Positions 1 through 7,897 of a DNA stretch of 18,641 bases are shown in pieces. Origin of the DNA: an uncultured Bryobacterales bacterium (GTDB taxonomy: Bacteria; Acidobacteriota; Terriglobia; Bryobacterales; Bryobacteraceae); assembly GCA_937959285.1 (NCBI GenBank), contig CALGAR010000088.1, forward strand, positions 1-18,641, given 5' to 3'. The notes beneath the pieces were generated by a model. It did not search any database. It saw only the letters and a program-made list of their open reading frames with translations, and was not told where the DNA came from. The position numbers were made by a program, and so were the translations under genes. Position 1 is the first letter of the stretch. The number at the start of each line of letters is the position of its first letter.

Positions 1-842
1 AGTTGGAGACGGTCTTCCGGTTTCGCGCACGCATCGGTGTCGCTCTGAATGTGACCCCGAACCACTTGAACCGCCACCACACGTTTGAAAACTACGCTGC
101 GGCAAAGTCGCGATTGTTCCTGAATCAGACCGAGGAGGATTTCGCCGTCCTCAACGCCTGCGACGATGTCTGCCGCGGCTATTCCCGGACTGGCCGGGGC
201 CGTCCTGTCTGGTTTGGCCTGCGCTCCCAAAGCGACGGCGCATGGTTTGACGGCGAGTATCTGGTTGCGGACGGAACGAAGGTGCTTGCTGCCCGGGACC
301 TGTCGATTCGCGGTCTTCACAATGTGGAGAATACGCTGGCCGCGATTGCGGCTACCCGTCTCACCGGAGCTTCCCTGGAGGGAATCGCCGAAGCCGCGCG
401 AACATTTCAGGGTGTCGAGCACAGGCTCGAGTTTGTCGCGAAGGTCCGCGGCGTCGATTTTTACAACGATTCCAAGGCCACCAGCGTGGACGCAACAAGG
501 AAAGCTTTGAGCGTCTTTCAGGGCGGCTTGTGGGTGATCTTAGGCGGAGAGGATAAGGGCGCGCCCTACACTGTGCTTCGTGAGGAACTGCAGGCCAAGG
601 CGCGGGCGGTTCTGCTGATCGGCGCCGCCACACCGAAGATCGTGCGCGATCTCAGCGGCTCCGTCACCCTCGTCGAGTGCGGGACGCTGGAGCGCGCAGT
701 GGAGGAAGCGTTTCGGAACGCATCTCCCGGGGACACGATTTTGCTGGCGCCCGCGTGCGCGAGCTTTGATCAGTTTCGCAGTTTTGAGCATCGCGGGGAG
801 GTCTTCAAAAGCCTGGTCCGCAAACTGGAGTTGCAAAACTAA
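1..842 (+). CDS. murD: UDP-N-acetylmuramoyl-L-alanine--D-glutamate ligase (MurD), 5' truncated
   Basis: Cytoplasmic ATP-dependent ligase adding D-Glu to UDP-MurNAc-L-Ala in peptidoglycan precursor synthesis. The frame is open from the left edge, so the TTG at base 3 is internal and not a start. About 280 of the usual roughly 450 residues remain; the N-terminal UDP-binding domain and ATP-binding P-loop lie outside. Visible marks are LETV, the LNVTPNHLNRH Mur-ligase segment, YAAAK (its Lys matches the carbamylated Lys of the family), YNDSKATSVDAT, LGGEDKG, and the C-terminal LLAPACASFDQFRSFEHRG. The two Asp usually seen in the TPDHLDRH segment are both Asn here, a variation of unknown effect; the His is kept. 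The TAA stop directly abuts the ftsW ATG, pointing to coupled translation in the dcw operon. Identification is secure. Confidence 0.95.
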   Translation, partial: LETVFRFRARIGVALNVTPNHLNRHHTFENYAAAKSRLFLNQTEEDFAVLNACDDVCRGYSRTGRGRPVWFGLRSQSDGAWFDGEYLVADGTKVLAARDLSIRGLHNVENTLAAIAATRLTGASLEGIAEAARTFQGVEHRLEFVAKVRGVDFYNDSKATSVDATRKALSVFQGGLWVILGGEDKGAPYTVLREELQAKARAVLLIGAATPKIVRDLSGSVTLVECGTLERAVEEAFRNASPGDTILLAPACASFDQFRSFEHRGEVFKSLVRKLELQN

Positions 843-1985
843 ATGGCGCAGCGGGTCAAGACGGATTGGCTGCTCTTCTTCACGGTTGTGGCGATGGTCT
901 GCTTCGGACTCATCGTCGTTTATAGTGCATCGTCCGTAGTGGCGGAGGTCCGGTACCAGGAATCGAGTTACTTCTTCCTGATCCGGCAGATCGGCGCGGC
1001 GATTGTTTCGCTGGCTGTGATGATGTTCGTTAAGAGCCGCGACTACCGCATGTTCCGCAGCCCTGCATGGGCGTTCGTCGGACTGGGTGTGGTGCTCATG
1101 ATGCTGGTTGCGGTCTACTTTGCGGACCCTCGCGCGCACCGCTGGTTCCGAATCGGTCCGATGAAGCTGCAGCCGTCGGAGTTCGCCAAACCGGCTCTCA
1201 TTATCTTCCTCGCATATTTCGTCGCTCTTCGAGCTCGGGTAATTAACAACCGTTACACGCTGATGCCGGCGGCACTCGCTGTCGTGCTCCTTGCCTGCAT
1301 GGTAGTTGTGGCGGACTTGGGAACGGCAATCGTTCTGGTTGCGACGGCAGCGGCCGTCTTCTACGTCGCCGGAATGGAACGCCGCTACTTCATCGTGGCG
1401 ATCCTGGGCGGCATAGCATTCGCCATGATCGCCGTCGTCAGCAAACCATACCGCCTCAACCGGATCATTCAGTTCTTCGATCCGGAGTACAAAGTGCTCA
1501 GCTATGTCGACCCGGGCGGGACCATTAAGCGCTATACCAGCAGCAGCCTCGCAACGAGGGACACCGGATATCAGGGGCTGCAGTCGCGAATCGCGGTTGG
1601 CAACGGCGGGGTGCTCGGAGTGGGCTTGATGCAGGGGAAACAGAAAATGCTCTTTCTTCCCGAAGCACACACAGACTCGATCTACGCGGTAGTCGGGGAA
1701 GAGCTGGGTTTTCTGGGCTGCACCGCCCTGCTTGCCGGATTTCTAATTATCCTGTATCGCGGGATCTGGCTTAGCATTCATGCGCCGGACGATTTCGGGC
1801 GGTACCTGGCCCTTGGCGTGACCGCTTCTATCGTTGTGCAAGCCCTGGTCAACATTACGGTTGTGCTCGATCTGGTACCTACCAAGGGCATTCCGCTGCC
1901 TATGATCAGTTATGGCGGTAGCTCCCTGTTGAGCACGCTGATGTCCCTCGGCTTACTGATGAGTGTGAGCGAGCGAACCGGATGA
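843..1985 (+). CDS. ftsW: Peptidoglycan glycosyltransferase FtsW (SEDS family)
   Basis: Polytopic inner-membrane SEDS protein that polymerises lipid II into septal glycan together with a class B PBP. It has 380 residues, near the family norm, with about ten hydrophobic segments. Visible motifs: KLQPSEFAK (residues 108-116), GYQGLQSRIAVGNGG (242-256), PEAHTDSIYAVVGEELGF (273-290, including the Asp of the family's presumed catalytic loop) and the signature PLPMISYGGSS (351-361). FtsW rather than RodA is chosen because it sits between murD and murG. Between FFDPEY and GYQ the loop is about 19 residues longer than I recall for E. coli FtsW (residues about 217-241). The ATG follows the murD stop with no gap; a weak GGAG lies at 827-830. 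The TGA overlaps the murG ATG by 4 bases. Confidence 0.96.
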   Translation: MAQRVKTDWLLFFTVVAMVCFGLIVVYSASSVVAEVRYQESSYFFLIRQIGAAIVSLAVMMFVKSRDYRMFRSPAWAFVGLGVVLMMLVAVYFADPRAHRWFRIGPMKLQPSEFAKPALIIFLAYFVALRARVINNRYTLMPAALAVVLLACMVVVADLGTAIVLVATAAAVFYVAGMERRYFIVAILGGIAFAMIAVVSKPYRLNRIIQFFDPEYKVLSYVDPGGTIKRYTSSSLATRDTGYQGLQSRIAVGNGGVLGVGLMQGKQKMLFLPEAHTDSIYAVVGEELGFLGCTALLAGFLIILYRGIWLSIHAPDDFGRYLALGVTASIVVQALVNITVVLDLVPTKGIPLPMISYGGSSLLSTLMSLGLLMSVSERTG

Positions 1986-3061
1986 GTGTCTTCCTGATGG
2001 CCGGAGGCGGCACGGGCGGGCATGTGGTGCCGAGCCTGGCCGTCGCCCGTGAATTGAGGCGCAGGGGGCACGATCCCTTCTTTATCGGAACCAGGAAGGG
2101 AATGGAGGCGAGTCTCGTTCCCGCGGAAGGGTTTCCCATCGAGTACATCGAAATTGGCGGCCTCAAGCGGGTAGGGCTGCTGAAAAAGATTCAGACCCTG
2201 TGGCAGTTGCCGCTGAGCGTGGTCGACGCGAATGAGATGATGCGTAAGCGCCGGCCGGCTGCCGTCTTCAGCATGGGCGGGTACGCGGCTGCTCCTGTGA
2301 TGATTGCCGCCTTCCTGCGCGGAGTGCCCGTGGTCGTAATGGAGCCGAATGCGATGCCCGGCCTTACCAGCCGCCGCTTCGGCCGGTGGGTGGATCGCGC
2401 CCTGTTGAGCTTTGAAGAGGCTGTCCGGTTTTTCCCGTCCGGGAAGACGGAAATCACCGGCCTTCCCGTCCGGCGCGAGTTCTTCGAGATTCAGCCCAAG
2501 CAGCGCAAAAGTACGGATCCGGTAACGATTCTTGTCACAGGCGGCAGCCGCGGCTCCCGCACCTTAAATAAGGCGGCGCGGGCTGCCTGGGAGCTGTTCC
2601 GCAAGTCTTCGCTGCGCATCTACCTGATCCACCAGACGGGGCAAGAGGACTACGAAGAGATTTCGAGGGCGTTCAGCCAGGCCGGAGTTCCGGGCGAGGT
2701 GACCCCCTTCATCAACGACATGCCGGCGCAGTTTGCCCGCGCAGACATTATTGTCGGGCGCAGCGGGGCTGGGGCGGTCGCGGAAATTGCGGCAGCCGGC
2801 AAGCCGTCAATTCTCGTGCCTTTCCCCTTTGCCGCCGACGATCACCAGTATTACAACGCCAAAGCGCTCATGGACGCCGGCGCCGCCCGCCTGGTTCGGG
2901 ATGCGGAGATGAACGGCGAGCGGTTCTTTCAGGAGATTCAGGACCTGGTGTCGCAGCCGGGTCTCCTGGAGCGGATGGGAAATGCGGCACGCGCGTTCGC
3001 TCGTCCAGGAGCCGCGGAACGGGCCGCGGACATTCTTGAAAACCTTTCCTTTCGCCCCTAA
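1982..3061 (+). CDS. murG: Undecaprenyl-PP-MurNAc-pentapeptide GlcNAc transferase (MurG)
   Basis: Membrane-associated GT-B glycosyltransferase that transfers GlcNAc from UDP-GlcNAc to lipid I, making lipid II on the cytoplasmic face. Its 359 residues match the family. The N-terminal domain has the glycine loop GGGTGGH (residues 8-14) and FSMGGYAAAP; the C-terminal domain has TGGSRGSRTLN, PFINDMP, GRSGAGAVAEIAAAGKP and FPFAADDHQYYNA for UDP-GlcNAc binding. The HEQN motif of well-studied MurG proteins reads MEPN here, keeping Glu and Asn but losing His. The start overlaps the ftsW stop (ATGA), with no strong ribosome-binding site of its own, so translational coupling is likely. Murein context on both sides makes the call secure. 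Confidence 0.97.
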   Translation: MSVFLMAGGGTGGHVVPSLAVARELRRRGHDPFFIGTRKGMEASLVPAEGFPIEYIEIGGLKRVGLLKKIQTLWQLPLSVVDANEMMRKRRPAAVFSMGGYAAAPVMIAAFLRGVPVVVMEPNAMPGLTSRRFGRWVDRALLSFEEAVRFFPSGKTEITGLPVRREFFEIQPKQRKSTDPVTILVTGGSRGSRTLNKAARAAWELFRKSSLRIYLIHQTGQEDYEEISRAFSQAGVPGEVTPFINDMPAQFARADIIVGRSGAGAVAEIAAAGKPSILVPFPFAADDHQYYNAKALMDAGAARLVRDAEMNGERFFQEIQDLVSQPGLLERMGNAARAFARPGAAERAADILENLSFRP

Positions 3062-3084
3062 TCGTGAAACAATAAACAAGGAAA

Positions 3085-4446
3085 ATGTTCTTTCGACGGC
3101 AGGCTGTGCATTTTACGGGCATCGGAGGGACCGGCATGAGCGGTCTCGCCGAGATCCTGCTTCGCTCAGGCTTCGCCGTCAGCGGATCCGACCTGCAATT
3201 GTCTCCGGTTACCGACCGGCTTTCCCAGCTCGGCGCCCGCATCGAATCAGGCCATGACGCCAGACACGTGGGAGATGCGCAAGCGCTTGTGGTCACTTCC
3301 GCGGTCGACAAAGCGAACCCCGAAGTGGCGGAGGCGCGGCGCCGGGGGATTCCGGTTGTGAGCCGTGGAGAGCTGCTCGCCGAACTGATGCGGCCGCGAT
3401 TCGGCATTGCTGTCGCGGGGAGCCACGGAAAGACCACGACCACGTCAATGATCGCCGAGGTGCTGATCCATGCCGGCTTGGATCCTACCGTTGTCGTCGG
3501 CGGGCGGCTCGCCAGCCTCGGCTCGAACGCGAGGCTGGGCAATAGCGACTACTTTGTGGCGGAGTCCGACGAGAGCGACGGATCCTTCCTGCTGCTTTCG
3601 CCGGTGATCAGCGTCGTGACGAATATCGACCGCGAACATCTGGACCATTACCGGTCGATTGAGGAGATCCGCGACGCCTTCCTGCGGTTTGCCAACAAAA
3701 CGTCGTTTTACGGCGCCGTTGTGGCTTGCGTGGATGATCCGAATGTCCGCGAGATTCTTCCCTTGATCCGCCGCCGTGTTCTTACATATGGCCGGTCGGC
3801 GGACGCCGAGTTTATCGTGCATGAAGAGAGTTCGGATCACCTTGCAGTCGGATTCTCCATTCAGAGGCGGAGTCTGGACCTGGGAAGATTCCGTCTGGCG
3901 GTGCCTGGATCGCACAACATTCTGAATGCAGCCGCGGCAATTGCCGTGGGACTGGAACTCGGCGTCGACATTGAGCGCATTCGTGAGGGATTGGCTGAGT
4001 TCCGTGGGGTTGGCCGGCGTTTCGAGATTCGAGGCGAGGCGGCGGGCATTACGGTTGCCGACGACTATGGGCATCACCCTACGGAGATTGCCGCGACTCT
4101 CGCTGCAGCGAGAACCTGCCGGTACTCGCGCGTCCACGTTATCTTTCAACCGCATCGCTACACCCGCACGCAAGCTTTGATGGATGAATTTTCCACATGC
4201 TTCAAAGCGGCGGATGCAGTGTATGTCCTGGATATCTACGCGGCGAGCGAGAAGCCGATTGAAGGCGTCACTGGGAAGGCGCTGAGCGAGCGCATTCCGG
4301 GAGCTCGATACGCAGGCACGATCGACGAGGCCGTCAACATGGCGCTCGCATCGGTGCGCGAGGGGGATCTGGTTTTGACACAGGGCGCGGGTAACGTCTG
4401 GCAGGCCGGCGACCGGATTCTGTCGCGATTGCAGGAAAAGGTTTGA
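3085..4446 (+). CDS. murC: UDP-N-acetylmuramate--L-alanine ligase (MurC)
   Basis: Cytoplasmic ATP-dependent ligase adding L-Ala, the first stem amino acid, to UDP-MurNAc. The 453 residues contain all three Mur domains: HFTGIGGTGMSGLAE (residues 9-23), the P-loop GSHGKTTT (112-119), ESDESDGSF (160-168), TNIDREHLDHY (179-189), then DDYGHHPTEI (326-335) and FQPHRYTRT (354-362), the last two being MurC hallmarks. The ATG at 3085 is supported by AAGGA a few bases upstream and by the short 8-residue lead into the glycine loop. It lies 23 bases after murG and 1 base before ftsQ. No murB-like fusion or neighbour is present. Confidence 0.97.
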   Translation: MFFRRQAVHFTGIGGTGMSGLAEILLRSGFAVSGSDLQLSPVTDRLSQLGARIESGHDARHVGDAQALVVTSAVDKANPEVAEARRRGIPVVSRGELLAELMRPRFGIAVAGSHGKTTTTSMIAEVLIHAGLDPTVVVGGRLASLGSNARLGNSDYFVAESDESDGSFLLLSPVISVVTNIDREHLDHYRSIEEIRDAFLRFANKTSFYGAVVACVDDPNVREILPLIRRRVLTYGRSADAEFIVHEESSDHLAVGFSIQRRSLDLGRFRLAVPGSHNILNAAAAIAVGLELGVDIERIREGLAEFRGVGRRFEIRGEAAGITVADDYGHHPTEIAATLAAARTCRYSRVHVIFQPHRYTRTQALMDEFSTCFKAADAVYVLDIYAASEKPIEGVTGKALSERIPGARYAGTIDEAVNMALASVREGDLVLTQGAGNVWQAGDRILSRLQEKV

Positions 4447-4447
4447 G

Positions 4448-5275
4448 ATGGCGAAGAAACAGACCCCGCGAACGGAAGGGAATGCCTCTGAAGGACCCGG
4501 CAGAATCCGTCAGGCCGCCTGGATGGCGCTGATCACGGTGGCCGTCGTATGTATCGGATTTGCCGGTCTCTATCTCGTCTCGCAAATCGAGAACTTCATC
4601 ATCCGCGACCCTCGCTTCGCGATTCCCGCTTCGAAAGACTATGGCGAGGAGAGTCCCAACATCCGGATTGAAGGGGTAAAGAACGCTTCGCCCGAGCGTC
4701 TTCGGGACGTATTTGCGAAGGACATCGGCCGGAGCCTGTACCTGTTCCCCGTCGCGGAACGGCGCAGGAACCTGCTGGCGGTGGATTGGGTGAAGGACGC
4801 AACCGTCCTGCGGCTTTGGCCAAACAGCGTTCTGGTGAAGGTGCAGGAGCGGACGCCGCTGGCCTTCATTCCGGCAAGCAGCACGGGCGGCTTGCATCGC
4901 TCCGCGCTCATCGACGAGGAAGGGGAGATTCTGTATCCACATCGGAAAGCGGAGTTTCGGCTGCCGGTTCTGATCGGCGTAACTCCGAATCAGCCTCTGG
5001 AGGTCCGCCGCTCCCGGGTTCGGCGGGTGATGCGCCTGATGAACGAGGTCGGGCCGCTGATGGAGAAAATTTCCGAGATCGATGCTTCCAACCCGGACTC
5101 TCTGCGCGTGACAATGCAAGTTCGGGACCGTGCAGTCGTGCTGATTCTTGGAAAGGAGCGCTTCCTGTCCAGGCTCAACAATTTCCTGAATCACTACGAA
5201 GAGATCCGGCAGCGCCTGCCGGAAGCCACGGTCCTCGATCTTCGGCTGGATGATCGAATTACGGCGACGGAGTAG
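4448..5275 (+). CDS. ftsQ: Cell division protein FtsQ/DivIB
   Basis: Single-pass divisome protein that forms the FtsQ-FtsL-FtsB complex and links early and late division proteins. The 275 residues divide into a basic cytoplasmic tail (1-23), one membrane helix (about 24-46), a POTRA domain starting at NIRIEGVKNASPERL (71-85) and continuing through WVKDATVLRLWPNSVLVKV (114-132), and a beta domain ending in LDLRLDDRI (263-271), which matches the family's VDLRYxDR ending. The sequence is otherwise weakly conserved, as usual for FtsQ, so the call rests on domain order plus its place between murC and ftsA. The ATG is 1 base after the murC stop with an AAAGG just upstream. Confidence 0.93.
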   Translation: MAKKQTPRTEGNASEGPGRIRQAAWMALITVAVVCIGFAGLYLVSQIENFIIRDPRFAIPASKDYGEESPNIRIEGVKNASPERLRDVFAKDIGRSLYLFPVAERRRNLLAVDWVKDATVLRLWPNSVLVKVQERTPLAFIPASSTGGLHRSALIDEEGEILYPHRKAEFRLPVLIGVTPNQPLEVRRSRVRRVMRLMNEVGPLMEKISEIDASNPDSLRVTMQVRDRAVVLILGKERFLSRLNNFLNHYEEIRQRLPEATVLDLRLDDRITATE

Positions 5276-5320
5276 GACGCCGGGTATTGAGAGCTGTAAC
5301 GGATTGAGAAGGAGCAGGCT

Positions 5321-6526
5321 GTGAGCGGTAAAGTTCGTGTGGCGGCGGGGCTGGATGCGGGCAGCTCCCTGACACGGTGCGTGATCTGCGGGTTGGATGA
5401 CTCACGCATCCGCCTGCTGGGTTATGGCGAAGCCCCATCGAGGGGCTGGGCGAAAGGGAAGGTAGCAGACCAGGAAGCGTTGGCGGACAGTATCCGTCAG
5501 GCGGTGCGGGAGGCGGAGCGTACGGCGCAGCTTTCGATTGAAGGCGTCGTCGTGGGATTGGGCGGCGGCAGCATTTCCGGCTTCGATGCCAGAGGGCTTT
5601 ACGAGTTTGGCAGGCCGCGGCAAATCGAACAGGGCGACTTGAACTATTCGATCGAGCAGGCCACGAGGACTCGCTTCGAGGAGGACCGGATGCTCCTGCA
5701 GGTCTTCCCGCAGGACTTCACGGTCGACGGCCGTGCCGGATATCGAAATCCGCGAGGGCTTACGTGCTCGCGGCTGGAGGCGAACGTTCACCTCGTGACC
5801 GTATCCCAGCACGACCATCAGGCAATTGTCGCCGCTGTCCACAAGGCGCATCTGGCGGTTGACGAGACCGTATTTGAGCCGATGGCGTCGGCCTATGCGG
5901 CGGTGGTTGCCGAGGAGCGCAGCCGGGGCGTGGCCGTCATCGATATCGGAGCCCAGTCTACCGATCTGGTGGTCTACGACGGGGAAAGCCTGCTGCGGGC
6001 TGCTACGATCCCGATTGCCGCCGATCATTTCACGCGCGACGTAGCCTGGGGATTGTGCGTGTCGTATGAGGACGCCGAGCGGCTGAAGGAAGAGTACGGC
6101 TGTGCACTGTTAGGTCTCACGGCGGATCACGCGCTCATCGAGGTGCCGTCGTCGGATGGCCGGCCCTCTCGAGAGACGACACGGCGCCAACTGAACGAGA
6201 TTTTGGAAGCCAGGGCGGAAGAACTGTTCCACTTCGTCCGCCAGGAGCTGGCGAAGGCGCGAGTGGAGCATGGATTGATGGAGGGAGTCGTACTTGTCGG
6301 CGGCGGGGCCTTGCTGAATGGCATGTGCGATATGGCCGAGCGCGTGTTGAATTGCCCGGCACGGAACGGTTTGCCTGTGGGAATCGAGAACTGGCCGGAT
6401 TCTCTGATGAACCCGTCCTGGACAACGGTTGCGGGACTCGTCATGTACTCGGGGCGGCTGAAGATGTATCGCGGCGGGAAGCCGAAAGGCTTGATGGGGT
6501 GGCTCGGCGCAAATGGAAAGGGCTGA
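5321..6526 (+). CDS. ftsA: Cell division protein FtsA
   Basis: Actin-fold ATPase that tethers FtsZ filaments to the inner membrane and recruits later divisome proteins. The 401 residues show the phosphate-1 motif GLDAGSS (10-16), the phosphate-2 strand IDIGAQSTDL (207-216) and the adenosine motif VVLVGGGALLNG (323-334). The C-terminal KPKGLMGWLGANGKG (387-401) fits the amphipathic membrane-targeting helix of FtsA. The GTG start at 5321 is chosen because AAGGAG (5309-5314) sits 6 bases upstream and the protein then begins 10 residues before the phosphate loop. Between ftsQ and ftsA is a 45-base gap with no other gene. ftsZ follows directly. Confidence 0.96.
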   Translation: MSGKVRVAAGLDAGSSLTRCVICGLDDSRIRLLGYGEAPSRGWAKGKVADQEALADSIRQAVREAERTAQLSIEGVVVGLGGGSISGFDARGLYEFGRPRQIEQGDLNYSIEQATRTRFEEDRMLLQVFPQDFTVDGRAGYRNPRGLTCSRLEANVHLVTVSQHDHQAIVAAVHKAHLAVDETVFEPMASAYAAVVAEERSRGVAVIDIGAQSTDLVVYDGESLLRAATIPIAADHFTRDVAWGLCVSYEDAERLKEEYGCALLGLTADHALIEVPSSDGRPSRETTRRQLNEILEARAEELFHFVRQELAKARVEHGLMEGVVLVGGGALLNGMCDMAERVLNCPARNGLPVGIENWPDSLMNPSWTTVAGLVMYSGRLKMYRGGKPKGLMGWLGANGKG

Positions 6527-6552
6527 GAGCCAGTCGAGAGAGGAGAGCGGAA

Positions 6553-7830
6553 ATGGAGCTGGAAGCGAAGCTTGATTCTTTGAAGTTCGAGATCCAGGAG
6601 GAACCGGTTCTCGGCACGAAGATCAAGGTCATTGGCGTAGGCGGTGGCGGATCGAATGCGGTTGGCCGCATGATGGCTGAGGGGCTGTCAGGCGTCGAGT
6701 TTCACATCATGAACACGGATGTGCAGGCGCTCCAGGCATCAGCGGTGCCCAACAAGCTTGCGCTGGGCATGCGCGTTACGAACGGTTTGGGCGCCGGTGC
6801 GGACCCGGATGTCGGTCGGCGGGCCGCTCTCGAGGAGACGGAACGGATTATTGAGATTCTGGAAGGCTCCGACATGGTGTTCGTCACTGCCGGCCTGGGC
6901 GGCGGAACGGGCACGGGAGCCGCTCCGGTCGTCGCTTCCCTGGCGAAGGAATTGAATGCCCTGACCGTTGCAGTGGTCACTCGCCCCTTCGGTTTTGAAG
7001 GCCCTCGGCGGATGAAGCAGGCTGAGAAAGGACTGGCCGAGCTGGCCGCTACGGTCGATACAGTGATCTCCATCCCGAATGATCGTTTGCTGGAACTGGT
7101 TCCTCGCGGCACCAGCTTCCTGGATGCGTTTCGGGTTGCCGACGATGTCCTGCGGCAGGCAGTCCAGGGAATCGCCGATATCATCACGACTCCCGGCCTC
7201 ATCAACCGTGACTTCTCAGACATTCGCAACATCATGCTGGGCATGGGCTTCGCAATGATGGGCACCGCGACGGCCGAGGGTGAGAATGCCGCGGTCGAAG
7301 CAGCACGCCAGGCGATCAGCTGTCCGTTGCTCGAAGAAGGCGGGGTGAAGGGCGCGAAGGGCATGCTGATCAACATCACGGGATCCAGCAAGCTCGGACT
7401 TCATGAGGTCAACGAAGCCTGCTCGCTGATCCGTGCCGCGGCTGACAATGACGAGGTGCAAATTAACTTCGGCGTGGTCATGGACGAGGCGATGGGCGAT
7501 AAAGTCAAGATCACGGTGCTGGCGACCGGGTTCAAGCGAGAGAATTTGCCAAGCGTGCAAAAGGTCAGCGTGGGCAGCGCCGCCGGCAAGAACGGGGAAA
7601 AGCCGACGCGGCGAGAACGTGCCGCAGCCGAGCCCGCGCCGAGCATCTTCGATCAACCGGAACCGGAAGAGCAGCCTGTGGTGGAGGCGGCTGCCAGCGA
7701 AGCCGAGCCAGAAGCTACTGCTGAATTCGAACTTCAACCTCAACCTGAGCCCGAACCCGAAAACTTCCCAAAACCGGACGACTTGGACACACCAGCGTTT
7801 CTGCGCCGGGAACGCCGATCGTTTCAATAA
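6553..7830 (+). CDS. ftsZ: Cell division GTPase FtsZ
   Basis: Tubulin homologue that polymerises with GTP into the Z-ring. The 425 residues show VGGGGSNA (29-36), the tubulin signature GGGTGTG (116-122), RPFGFEG (144-150), the synergy-loop NRDFSDIRNIM (218-228) with its two Asp, and the second domain through LATGF (323-327). A variable, Glu/Pro/Ala-rich linker (about 335-408) leads to the C-terminal peptide DDLDTPAFLRRERR (409-422), which binds FtsA. The frame stays open further upstream, but the ATG at 6553 is preferred: AGGAGAG (6541-6547) lies 5 bases before it, the upstream part overlaps ftsA, and the protein begins as FtsZ should. It is the last dcw gene; a hairpin follows at 7834. Confidence 0.97.
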   Translation: MELEAKLDSLKFEIQEEPVLGTKIKVIGVGGGGSNAVGRMMAEGLSGVEFHIMNTDVQALQASAVPNKLALGMRVTNGLGAGADPDVGRRAALEETERIIEILEGSDMVFVTAGLGGGTGTGAAPVVASLAKELNALTVAVVTRPFGFEGPRRMKQAEKGLAELAATVDTVISIPNDRLLELVPRGTSFLDAFRVADDVLRQAVQGIADIITTPGLINRDFSDIRNIMLGMGFAMMGTATAEGENAAVEAARQAISCPLLEEGGVKGAKGMLINITGSSKLGLHEVNEACSLIRAAADNDEVQINFGVVMDEAMGDKVKITVLATGFKRENLPSVQKVSVGSAAGKNGEKPTRRERAAAEPAPSIFDQPEPEEQPVVEAAASEAEPEATAEFELQPQPEPEPENFPKPDDLDTPAFLRRERRSFQ

Positions 7831-7833
7831 GCT

Positions 7834-7876
7834 AGGGGCGCCCCTGCCGGCCTGAAAATCGGCCAGGGGCGTCTCT
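7834..7876 (+). terminator. GC-rich hairpin after ftsZ, probable terminator
   Basis: Four bases after the ftsZ stop begins an imperfect inverted repeat: 13 pairs between 7834-7846 and 7864-7876 (two of them G-U as RNA), one bulged C at 7863, then 3 further pairs closing a loop at 7850-7859. No run of T follows, so it may be factor-dependent, an attenuator, or an mRNA-stabilising end rather than a classic intrinsic terminator. It separates the dcw operon from murA, which starts 21 bases later. Confidence 0.6.
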
Positions 7877-7897
7877 GTGGGAAAATAAGGCCTAGAG

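Noticed and set aside
540..1670. Long open frame (376 codons) on the minus strand across murD and ftsW
   Set aside because: It lies wholly antisense to two well-supported genes, its product is rich in His, Arg and charged residues with no recognisable domain, and open antisense frames are common in GC-rich DNA.
4334..5194. Minus-strand open frame of 286 codons opposite ftsQ
   Set aside because: Antisense shadow of murC/ftsQ codon bias, no domain or ribosome-binding site seen.
6325..6552. N-terminal extension of FtsZ by 76 codons
   Set aside because: The extension overlaps ftsA, looks unlike any FtsZ, and the ATG at 6553 has a strong AGGAGAG at proper spacing.
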